A stretch of DNA of 64,000 nucleotides from JAFNAG01 sp963739235 (GTDB taxonomy: Bacteria; Acidobacteriota; UBA6911): assembly GCA_963739235.1 (NCBI GenBank), contig CAVTZY010000033.1:62001-126000 (forward strand), written 5' to 3'. Below the pieces are notes generated by a model. That model worked only from the letters and a program-made list of their open reading frames with translations. It was not told the origin of the DNA and searched no databases. This document shows, piece after piece, positions 45,237-52,876 of this stretch; positions within the stretch are counted from its first letter, which is position 1; each line of letters begins with the position of its first letter. The position numbers and the translations under genes were made by a program.

Positions 45237-46610
45237 TCATTTTGCTGGCGACGTTTTTTGAATTTTCGTTTTCCAATAAAGGTAGGCGGGTATGCCCACG
45301 AGAATGACAAGGAGGCCGGCCATGGCGTTCCAGAAGGTATTGATCAGCGAGTTCAGAGAAATATAGAGAGCACAGAGGATAAACAGCAGGGGTGTGATCG
45401 GGTATCCCCAGGTCTTGTAAGGGCGCGGCAGATCCGGCCGCTTTTTTCTCAGGATGAAGACGGATGTCACCGTCAGGCCGAAAAAGATCCACTGGCCGAA
45501 AATGACATATGTGAGCAGTTGGTTAAAGGTGCCCGAAAGACTCAGCAGCGCGCTCCATATGCCGAGGGTGAGGATCGAGATGTGTGGGGTGAGGTACTTC
45601 GGATGCACTGCCGCGATCTTCTGAAAAAACAGTCCGTCGCGCGCCATGGCAAAATAGACGCGCGGTGAAGTCATGACGATGGCCCCCGCGGCGCCAAAAA
45701 TGCTGAAGAGGATGACGAAGGCGATGATCGAGCCGCCAATCGGACCGATCGCCTGCGTCATCGCATCGGCGGCGATTGTCGGCGATTTTGCGATTTGAGA
45801 GGTCGGGGCGATATAGAGATACGCCAGGTTGGTAATCATATAACAAAAGAGCACCAGCAAAGTCCCGACAAACAACCCGACCGGAAGATTTCTCTCCGGT
45901 TTCTTGATCTCCCCGCAGCTGAAGGTGACGCACTCCCATCCTTTATAGGCCCAGAGAGAGGCAACCAGGGCGATCCCAAAGCTGGAGAGCATGCCGGGCG
46001 AGAATGAGCCGATCTCCGGCTTGACAAAATTGGCCGTATTCCCTTTGGCGAACATGAAGACAAGCAAGGTGACAGCGAGGATGATCCCGAATTTGACCAC
46101 CATCAGAATATTCTGAACCAGCGCTCCCCACTTTACGCCGACATAGTTGATCGCAACGTGCACGGCAATGAAGAGCAGGGCCACGAGCTTTTGCGTCAGC
46201 GGCGATATCGCAACAAAGTAGGGGAGATAATTGGATGCGAAAGCTACGGCAAGCGCCGCGATGGCCCCGCTGTCAATAACCAGAAAAAGCGACCAGCCGA
46301 AGAGAAACGCGATCAATGAACCAAAGGACTCCCTGAGGTACACATACATGCCGCCCGCATCAGGATAGGCTGCGCCAAGCTCCGAAAAGGCCAGCGCTCC
46401 GAAAAAGCTGGCAACTCCGCCGACCAGCCAGACAGCCAGCATCAGGACCGGTGATGGGACCTGCCCGGCAACCTCGGCGGGAACTATAAAGATGCCGGAA
46501 CCGATAACGCTGCCGATCAGAATCCCGACGACATCTCTCAGGCCCAGTACTCTTGGCAGGTTCAGCTTCATTTCATGGGCTTGAGCTTGAAGGGTATTTC
46601 CACTGGCCAT
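45237..46610 (-). CDS. APC-superfamily amino-acid permease
   Basis: 457 residues with about 12 membrane helices. The first helix region reads LRDVVGILIGSVIGSGIFIV with the GSGIF substrate-binding break, and YPDAGGMYVYLRESFGSLIA is the second APC signature. WAYKGWECVTFSCGEIKKPE belongs to the LAT/YfnA-type group. It imports or exchanges amino acids across the inner membrane. It stands alone, with a family-3 repeat cluster beyond its 3' end. Confidence 0.92.
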   Translation of the reverse strand: MASGNTLQAQAHEMKLNLPRVLGLRDVVGILIGSVIGSGIFIVPAEVAGQVPSPVLMLAVWLVGGVASFFGALAFSELGAAYPDAGGMYVYLRESFGSLIAFLFGWSLFLVIDSGAIAALAVAFASNYLPYFVAISPLTQKLVALLFIAVHVAINYVGVKWGALVQNILMVVKFGIILAVTLLVFMFAKGNTANFVKPEIGSFSPGMLSSFGIALVASLWAYKGWECVTFSCGEIKKPERNLPVGLFVGTLLVLFCYMITNLAYLYIAPTSQIAKSPTIAADAMTQAIGPIGGSIIAFVILFSIFGAAGAIVMTSPRVYFAMARDGLFFQKIAAVHPKYLTPHISILTLGIWSALLSLSGTFNQLLTYVIFGQWIFFGLTVTSVFILRKKRPDLPRPYKTWGYPITPLLFILCALYISLNSLINTFWNAMAGLLVILVGIPAYLYWKTKIQKTSPAK

Positions 46611-46760
46611 GAGGAACGCCTCCTTTGGAGGTAGCTGCGGTTTGTAGGATACCTGCTGTCCATTCTATAGGGGTTAGTCTGTAACACGGATCGCGACGCG
46701 GCTCAACTACTATTCCGCGCAGCCGCACAAACTCCCCGGGATATCTGCTGTAGGACCGCA

Positions 46761-48299
46761 CTATTCCTTGCGGCGGAAGTTGGCGAGGCGTTCGAGGGCG
46801 GAATCCTGAACGTATTCCGCCGCCTGGTTGGAAGCGAGGAAATTATTGGCGATGATTGCGAATGCCAGCATTTCACCATCGGCAGTCTTCACATAACCGG
46901 AAAGGCAGCGGACATAGGCGATGGTCCCCGTCTTGCCGTGAACATTGTTCTCCGCCTTCGTTCCCCTCATGCGGCTGCGGATCGTGCCGTCGACGCCCGC
47001 AATCGGAAGCGCATCGAAGAAAACGGGAAAGTATTTTTGCCTGGACATAAACTTGAAGATGCGGATCAGCATATCCGCACTCACCAGGTTTTGGCGTGAC
47101 AATCCGGAGCCATCCACGTAGGCATAGGTGCCTTTCTGGATCGCCATGCGTTCGAGGGTTTCCTGCACGACATCCCGACCCGCCTCGAACCTGCCCTGAT
47201 TTCGCAGCACAAGCCCGAGCGTGCGAGCCAGCGTTTCGGCGTAAAGATTCTGGCTGACCTTCAGGAGCGGTTTCAGGATCTCGGATAGAGGGGGAGAGGA
47301 GTGGCTCCAGAGCAATGGTCCCGCGGCCGGTGCGGGCGCTTCCGGATCTTCGACGGCACGAGGAGTTGCTGTCGTCACATCGATGCCCTCTTCCTGCAGC
47401 GTTTTTTTGAGGGCGGCCAGGTAATAGCACGTAGGCAGCTCGACGGCAAGAGTGGTGGTGTCTGGATCGGCCCGAGCCGCGATGGTGCCGCGAATGATGA
47501 TCGATTCGCGTTGTTCCCCCCTTTGAATTTCGATCCTGCCCCTCGCGCCGGCGGCGATCGTCGTGACCTTCGCGTCGATCGTCACATAGTCAGGCAACGG
47601 CGTGCACTTGATTTTGGCAGGCGCGCCTTCTGATTCTCCGGGAGAGACTTCGACCGTGTAGAGGCTCTCATTGAATTGCAGGGCGCTGACCGGGGCCGCA
47701 TAACCATACACCAGGTCGTCCCATTCCCAGCTTGAGCCGATGAAAGGAGGGGGAAACGCACGCGCATCCCCCAGGATTTCGCCCTCGATCTTGCGGATGC
47801 CTTTCTCTTTGAGCTTGGCCGCCCAATCTTTGAAAACACGGTAGGGGTCGCCATCGTGAAAACCAGGCGCAAGGGTTGGGTCGCCCGTTCCGGTGATAAC
47901 CAGGTTTCCGTTCAACACTCCTTCAACCACGGCCCCATCCGAAGCGATTTTGGTCTCATATTGATAGTTCGGACCGAGGCGAACCAGTGCGGAGGTCGTG
48001 GTCAGGAGTTTGTTGTTCGAGGCGGGCATGTAAAGTCGAGTGGAATTGTGCTCGTACAGCACGTCCCCCCGGTCGAGGGAAATCACCTCTACACCCCACT
48101 GGGCGCTGGCAAATCCGGCATCGGAAAATATCCGCTCCAAATCGGCGCGCAGACGGTCGATGGCCCCCGAATCGGCGATTGGAGCCGGCACTCTCACGGC
48201 GGTTTTCGGGACGCAACTCGTCAACAGCACGAAAAGAGCAAATACGGACAGAAACACATGCGCCCGGATGGTTCGTTTCGTGACTATCAATGTAAGCAT
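46761..48299 (-). CDS. dacB: D-alanyl-D-alanine carboxypeptidase/endopeptidase (peptidase S13, PBP4-like)
   Basis: 512 residues. The N-terminus has a lipoprotein-like signal (VFALFVLLTSCVPKTA, lipobox LTSC). The active-site serine is in YMPASNNKLLTTTSALVRLG (SxxK), the second motif is YVDGSGLSRQN and the third is HGKTGTIAYVRCLSGY (KTG). A domain of about 100 residues is inserted between the first two motifs, as in PBP4. It trims peptidoglycan stem peptides. CAGGAG of its ribosome-binding site lies within the terminal repeat of the element at 48305-48594, which starts six bases upstream of the ATG. Confidence 0.92.
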   Translation of the reverse strand: MLTLIVTKRTIRAHVFLSVFALFVLLTSCVPKTAVRVPAPIADSGAIDRLRADLERIFSDAGFASAQWGVEVISLDRGDVLYEHNSTRLYMPASNNKLLTTTSALVRLGPNYQYETKIASDGAVVEGVLNGNLVITGTGDPTLAPGFHDGDPYRVFKDWAAKLKEKGIRKIEGEILGDARAFPPPFIGSSWEWDDLVYGYAAPVSALQFNESLYTVEVSPGESEGAPAKIKCTPLPDYVTIDAKVTTIAAGARGRIEIQRGEQRESIIIRGTIAARADPDTTTLAVELPTCYYLAALKKTLQEEGIDVTTATPRAVEDPEAPAPAAGPLLWSHSSPPLSEILKPLLKVSQNLYAETLARTLGLVLRNQGRFEAGRDVVQETLERMAIQKGTYAYVDGSGLSRQNLVSADMLIRIFKFMSRQKYFPVFFDALPIAGVDGTIRSRMRGTKAENNVHGKTGTIAYVRCLSGYVKTADGEMLAFAIIANNFLASNQAAEYVQDSALERLANFRRKE

Positions 48300-48304
48300 G
48301 ATTT

Positions 48305-48594
48305 CAGAGCTCCTGACACGCCCTAATCAAAGCTGTCCGCATTTTCGCTTAGCTCCACATAGTCCGATCTGTGCGGCCGGCGGTATGAACAGACTCAAGA
48401 TCTTGAACCATTCCTCGCCGGCCGCTTTGGAGTGCGGCGGCATGCCGCCGCTTTTGGGATCCCGATAACAGAAAGCGGCGTCATGCCGTCTCCAAAGCGC
48501 CTGCAGCGCGAAAAAGCGGACAGGTTATCGTCCGCACCCATGTTCCGAAACTCGGCGATTTTCCTGACTTTTTGGGGCATTTCAGGAGTTCTGA
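48305..48594. repeat. MITE-like element, family 2, copy 1
   Basis: A 290-bp element with inverted ends (CAGAGCTCCTGACACG and the complement of CAGAACTCCTGAAATG). It holds two central palindromes (GGAGTGCGGCGGCATGCCGC and AAAGCGGCGTCATGCCG). It is homologous along its length, in inverted orientation, to 59810-60104. It sits between the ThiS-like gene and dacB. Confidence 0.8.
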
Positions 48595-48612
48595 ACTTGG
48601 CGGTTGATGGTG

Positions 48613-48840
48613 TCATCCTCCGGAATAGATCGGAGAGATGGCGATCTTGTCTCCGTCGGCAAGAGGTTCGCCCGGGGCGACAGCTTTGCCGTTGCGGGTA
48701 ACGATCCTCGGCCGCTGCTTTGGGATTGAGATCATATCGAGAAGTGCTTCCGCCGTGATGGCAGACGGCACCTCCAGATCTTTTTCACTAAAACCGGCCT
48801 CGTACATCAGCGGGCCGATTACCTTGATTTTGATTTTCAT
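48613..48840 (-). CDS. ThiS/MoaD-like ubiquitin-fold sulfur carrier
   Basis: 75 residues with the beta-grasp pattern and the essential C-terminal Gly-Gly (ISPIYSGG). VEVPSAITAEALLDMISIPK-like and GEPLADGDKIAISP segments fit MoaD/ThiS. The carrier is adenylated on the terminal Gly and then thiocarboxylated, to donate sulfur for molybdopterin or thiamine. Its ATG overlaps the stop of the aldehyde:ferredoxin oxidoreductase gene (ATGA), which argues for a role in making the tungstopterin cofactor of that enzyme. A ThiF-type activating enzyme is encoded about 11 kb away. Confidence 0.88.
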   Translation of the reverse strand: MKIKIKVIGPLMYEAGFSEKDLEVPSAITAEALLDMISIPKQRPRIVTRNGKAVAPGEPLADGDKIAISPIYSGG

Positions 48841-50675
48841 GTCAGTACAGCGAATTTCTCTGCGGCCGCCGCCTCTGTTTCAAGGTCCAGTTTTTTCAAA
48901 GTCGCCTTGGTCGGGATGCCGCGGTTGTCATAGCCGCGTTGATCATAGTAGTGCTGGAGAAGGCCGTCATACTTGTCGTACTCGAGCACTTTGCCGGCGA
49001 TGGGGCCATCCGTGTCGGCGTTGGCAGGGTCGAACCATACCGCCGGCGGGTAATCCTCCTTGCGAGTCGCATGGGGAAACTCACGGACATAGTTCAGCTT
49101 GATCAAGCTGTAGATCCGGTCGGCCGTAGCCCACATATCATCCAGGGTCCAGTTCAGGCTGGTGATGGTATTGAAATACTTGGGATAGTGATCGAGCGAC
49201 CAGCCGAGTTCGATCCAGGGGAAACGGCAGGCAACCAGGAATTCGAACATGCCACCGCGGATGCGCTGCAGCTCGATTACTTTGGCCGCCTTCTCCGGGC
49301 CGTACGATTCGCGGGATGTGTTCTTGATCTCGAAGGTAATGATCCAGGCCTCGCGGTGATGAGCGCCGATCGGCGAAACGCCGAATGCCAGCGCCTGACC
49401 GGGGATAAACTTGCAGTTGTAGGCAGCCACTTCCAGTCCTTTGACCTGCATGGCATAGGCCTCGGAGTTTTTCCCGAACTCACGGGCCATGCGCAAAGAA
49501 CCTTCGGCCAGCAGGTTTCCTATCTTGCCCTCACGCCGGGCCGCCATGCCAAGCAGTTGCTTGGCGCGTTCGGCATCACCGAATTTGAAGTCGCCGCCGA
49601 TCGCTCCCTGATCGATCGCATCGGCATAAAAGCTGAGCACGCAGCCCGCCGACATCGTGTCGAGGCCGTATTCATCGCACAGGTAGTTCAGACATCCTAC
49701 CTGCTGGAGGTCGAATATTTCGAGGTTCGATCCGAGCAGAGCAATGTTCTCGTAATCGAGCTCCGATTCCCGCGCCTCGCCGTCATGGATCGTGATTCCG
49801 CAACGCATTGTGCAGTTGGGACAGCCGTACGTTTTGACCCTGGCGTTGTTGAGCCGCTCGCCGTCGATGTGCCACGAATCGGGATGATGCGTCTTGCGGA
49901 AGTTCCGGACAGGAAGACCGGCTACTTCATTGCAGAAAGGCAGTACGCCGGTTGTGCTCTGCCTGGACCAACCTGTCTCTTTATCGATTTGATGAACTTT
50001 CTTCAGGTCGCCGATCCCCAGGGCTTTCATGGCCGCGGGATCCGCCTGGGGGATTGGATGGGTCCCCTTGACGACGATGGCTTTGAGCATCTTGGATCCC
50101 ATGACCGCACCAATTCCGGGGCGCCCTCCGGCGCGCCCTTCGAGGCTGCGAATGACGGCATAGCGGTTCATGTTTTCACCGCCCTGGCCGATATTCAGGA
50201 CTCCCACACCCACGCCGTATTTGCCATAGATCAAGTCATTGGTCGCGTAGGAACCCTGTCCCCAGACGGCCTCGGCAGGCAGGAATTCCACTTTCTCGTC
50301 TTCGATATAAATCATGGTCGGCCGGTCGGCTTTCCCTTCCACGATCATGGCATCGTAGCCGGCTTTGCGCAGTTGTTCAGAGACGCGCGTGCCCAGGTTG
50401 CCGTCGCCGTAAAAACCCGTCAGCGGCGATTTTGCCGCGACCACACACTTGCCGGTATTGGGAGCGGGTATGCCTGCGATAGGTCCCAGCGCGACGATGA
50501 GCTTATTATCCGGACCGAGCGGATCGGTCCCGGGCAACACTTCGTCATAGAGGATTTTGGCGGCAAAGCCGCGCCCCCCGACCCATTTGTGAGCAAATTC
50601 CTCGGTAAACGACTCTTTCTTATAAGTTTTTGTGGAAAGATTGACTCTGAGAATATTGCCGGTCCAACCGTACAT
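48837..50675 (-). CDS. aor: Tungsten-containing aldehyde:ferredoxin oxidoreductase
   Basis: 612 residues, full length. The N-terminal domain shows ILRVNLSTKTYKKESFTEEF and WVGGRGFAAKILYDEV, typical for AOR. The Fe-S ligands are partly visible in YGCPNCTMRCGITIH (CxxCxxxC). Pterin contacts include NIGQGGENMNRYAVIRSLEG and GRAGGRPGIGAVMGSKMLKA, and ETGWSRQSTTGVLPF is also family-like. The enzyme oxidises aldehydes to acids with ferredoxin, using a W-bis-pterin. GGGAGG seven bases before the ATG is a good ribosome-binding site. It is co-transcribed with the overlapping ThiS/MoaD-like gene. It suggests anaerobic or microaerobic metabolism. Confidence 0.94.
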   Translation of the reverse strand: MYGWTGNILRVNLSTKTYKKESFTEEFAHKWVGGRGFAAKILYDEVLPGTDPLGPDNKLIVALGPIAGIPAPNTGKCVVAAKSPLTGFYGDGNLGTRVSEQLRKAGYDAMIVEGKADRPTMIYIEDEKVEFLPAEAVWGQGSYATNDLIYGKYGVGVGVLNIGQGGENMNRYAVIRSLEGRAGGRPGIGAVMGSKMLKAIVVKGTHPIPQADPAAMKALGIGDLKKVHQIDKETGWSRQSTTGVLPFCNEVAGLPVRNFRKTHHPDSWHIDGERLNNARVKTYGCPNCTMRCGITIHDGEARESELDYENIALLGSNLEIFDLQQVGCLNYLCDEYGLDTMSAGCVLSFYADAIDQGAIGGDFKFGDAERAKQLLGMAARREGKIGNLLAEGSLRMAREFGKNSEAYAMQVKGLEVAAYNCKFIPGQALAFGVSPIGAHHREAWIITFEIKNTSRESYGPEKAAKVIELQRIRGGMFEFLVACRFPWIELGWSLDHYPKYFNTITSLNWTLDDMWATADRIYSLIKLNYVREFPHATRKEDYPPAVWFDPANADTDGPIAGKVLEYDKYDGLLQHYYDQRGYDNRGIPTKATLKKLDLETEAAAAEKFAVLT

Positions 50676-50990
50676 TTGAAGCCTCCCGAAGAATAATGGC
50701 GATCTAAGGCACCGCTAAATAAGCTGGGCAGCACCGTGTGCCGTTTACAGTCAATTCCAACCACAGATTATACGTTATACGCGATTCAGACCGTCGGGGA
50801 AAAGCAGCTATGAGAAACGACAGGCAGAAAATTGGTCGTCAAAAGCCCCAACGCATTACCCGGCATGGTTCCATGCTTTGTGTTTCACACCCCATTCGCA
50901 ATCAAGTTGCAGAATAGGTTTGGCCCTTGCCGCCGGGCTTCCTCGGCCAGTTCCTGCTCGCCCGAGGGAGGGCACGCCAACAGGAGTTTT
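50676..50990. other. Intergenic, no gene recognised
   Basis: This lies between the 5' end of the aor operon and the 3' end of the nucleosidase gene. It probably includes the aor promoter; no conserved frame was seen. Confidence 0.4.
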
Positions 50991-51767
50991 CTACCTCTCC
51001 ACTGCCAGCCAGGCAGGCAGAGTGTCAAACAGAATTTTCATGATGGTTTCGCTATTCTCTCTGAAGACCTCAACTTTCCCATAGGCTTCGCCTCTCTTCC
51101 CGCTTACCAGATCTGTTACGCCCCGCAGTATGAGAAGCCGCTTTGCGTTGCGGCGGGCTACGAACGCAATGGCCCCCGATTCCCAATCTGCTGCGACGGC
51201 GCCGTATTTCACCCTCAGCATAGCGATGGCTTTCGGATCGATGTCCTGGTCCGCTGAGACGAGAACCGTCTCGAGAACGGGCAATGGCAACGGCCGTTTC
51301 AGCCAATTCAGGTTGATGTCGCTTGCATAATCTTTGATTGCCTCCTCAGCATCGCCCATGCGCTCGATGATGTCATAGATAACCGTTCTTGCTGCCAGGA
51401 TGATCGTACCGCGTTCGACTGCGCCCTCGAAACCGCCGCAGGTGCCAAGGTTGATCAACAGGCCGGGATTCCAGCGATCGATGGCATACTGGGTAGAAGC
51501 GGCCGCACTGGTCTTGCCCCAGCCCCCTTGGAGAATCACCACAGACCGGCTGGTCCTGTCCGGCAGGTCGAGCTTTCGGACGAAGTACTCGCCAAAAGGC
51601 GATTTCTCGCAGCGTTGGCCGGGAAACAGCGTTTTGACGACCGCCCACTCCGCGTCGGCCGACACCAGCACGACGGCCTGAACTGGTGCGTCAGATTGTC
51701 CGGCACAAGCCCAGGCGCCACAAATAAGCACACTGATGAGAATCCATCCGGAGATTTTTTGAGCCAT
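50991..51767 (-). CDS. Exported PNP/MTAN-family nucleosidase
   Basis: 258 residues. An N-terminal signal peptide (GWILISVLICGAWACAGQS) is unusual for this normally cytoplasmic family. The fold follows: VVLVSADAEWAVVKTLFP, then GWGKTSAAASTQYAIDRWNP, LLINLGTCGGFEGAVERGTI and ADWESGAIAFVARRNAKRLL with the catalytic-like Glu, then LRGVTDLVS with the Asp. These are the marks of 5'-methylthioadenosine/S-adenosylhomocysteine nucleosidases and related phosphorylases. Cleavage of a nucleoside outside the cytoplasm is inferred from the signal peptide. It is not linked to methionine salvage genes. Confidence 0.82.
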   Translation of the reverse strand: MAQKISGWILISVLICGAWACAGQSDAPVQAVVLVSADAEWAVVKTLFPGQRCEKSPFGEYFVRKLDLPDRTSRSVVILQGGWGKTSAAASTQYAIDRWNPGLLINLGTCGGFEGAVERGTIILAARTVIYDIIERMGDAEEAIKDYASDINLNWLKRPLPLPVLETVLVSADQDIDPKAIAMLRVKYGAVAADWESGAIAFVARRNAKRLLILRGVTDLVSGKRGEAYGKVEVFRENSETIMKILFDTLPAWLAVER

Positions 51768-52082
51768 GCGAACATCTTACCAGAAGTATCAGAAGGACGA
51801 ACCAATCGCCGGCTGAAGCCCGCCGCCGCGAAATGCCGGCACAGGATAAACCGGCATGCGACTTTCACCCTGGCTCTCATATAGAAGGGCTACATCAAAA
51901 GGAATAAAGGCCAAGATCCCGAAGCTGACGTCCGGCAATGAAGTCAAACAATGCGAATGACAGAATCTGAGATCGTTGGAATAAGCCCACACGCAAGAGA
52001 ACGGGTTTATGAAATTCGGGCAGGCGGCAAATCGGTGTCTCTCCTGTTCACCTTTCATGCAGTGGCAAGGAGCGCCCAATAG
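51768..52082. other. Intergenic, no gene recognised
   Basis: No conserved frame was seen between the nucleosidase start and the DUF4258-like remnant. Confidence 0.4.
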
Positions 52083-52304
52083 GGATTATCTCTGAGAAAA
52101 GTCCTGGAAGCCTGCTTTTTTTCGGGGGAATTGCTTCAAGGACATCGCGGCCGTTTTACTGCGCACCGGCGTTTTGGAGACCATCTGGTGCGAGCTGCTT
52201 ACGAATATGAGGGATCGATGGCAATCGTAGTCACGGTGTATTATCCTTCTTCCGACCGCTATTTTCAGGGAGGCAACCGACGTGAAGATCAAATATTCTC
52301 CTGA
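52083..52304 (+). pseudogene. DUF4258-like remnant, 5' end missing
   Basis: An open frame without a usable start codon reads LRKVLEACFFSGELLQGHRG, RRFGDHLVRAAYEYEGSMAI and VVTVYYPSSDRYFQGG before a TGA. The central VVRxxYE...IVVTVYYPS pattern is that of DUF4258 proteins, RelE-like partners that often precede DUF2283 genes. Its end overlaps the DUF2283 start by 23 bases. The N-terminal helix is lost, so the protein is probably not made. Confidence 0.55.
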
Positions 52305-52491
52305 CGCGGATGTGCTAACGATCCAACTGCGAGAGGGGAAAGTTTCCGACTCAAGGGACCTCGCGGAAGGCATTATCGTGCATTTCTCAGCAAAAGGCCG
52401 GCCTCTCGAGATCGAAATCCTGGACGCTTCCAAGGTGGTAGAGAAAAAAGATGTAGAGGTGTCCATGGAGTCCATTTTCGCCGCAGTTTAA
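52282..52491 (+). CDS. DUF2283 protein
   Basis: 69 residues from a GTG with GGGAGG eight bases upstream. KIKYSPDADVLTIQLREGKV, then SRDLAEGIIVHFSAKGRPLE and IEILDAS, is the DUF2283 signature. Such small proteins commonly sit next to a DUF4258 gene in a toxin-antitoxin-like pair. Here the partner is degraded, so this is probably an orphan antitoxin-like relic. It borders the defence region that follows. Confidence 0.85.
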   Translation: MKIKYSPDADVLTIQLREGKVSDSRDLAEGIIVHFSAKGRPLEIEILDASKVVEKKDVEVSMESIFAAV

Positions 52492-52594
52492 ACCGCGGGG
52501 GTCGAAACCGGTTCTGGGATTACTGTCTCTGACATGCCCGGCGGCGAAGTGCTTTCCTTCTTCCTTTCGCGTATTGGGTGATCCTCATTCAGTA

Positions 52595-52716
52595 GATCGG
52601 TGACAGGAGGCTGTGAAAAAACCGAATGATCGCCAATTTTTCGGCTGTAAGTTGTTGCAAACTCTAGAAAGCAATAATAGGAAACTGGATTTTTTCAGAG
52701 CTTCCTGTGACCGATC
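52595..52716. repeat. MITE-like element with 27-bp inverted ends
   Basis: The left arm starts GATCGGTGACAGGAGGCTGT (52595-52621). The right arm (52690-52716) is its complement, with 24 of 27 bases matching. Length is 122 bp with no open frame. AGTA occurs just outside the left arm and, three bases out, near the right arm. It lies about 160 bp upstream of the methyltransferase gene. Confidence 0.75.
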
Positions 52717-52876
52717 TTTAGTAAACGGGTGTTAGTAACCGGGTGTTTGACCATTCCGCCGCCAGGGTTTATGCTGGCAACCATCACTCTCAATTAGAAT
52801 TGAATGTGGCGCCCCGAGCGAATTTTGGCGAGAGTGGACGTTAAGCAGAAAGTACTTATCCAAGAGGAAGAAGCAC

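Noticed and set aside
48421..48500. Repeated palindromes as a possible CRISPR array
   Set aside because: Repeats are paired hairpins without regular unique spacers, and there are no cas genes.
48939..50696. 585-codon plus-strand open frame
   Set aside because: It is antisense to the clearly recognisable aldehyde:ferredoxin oxidoreductase gene and has no family features.
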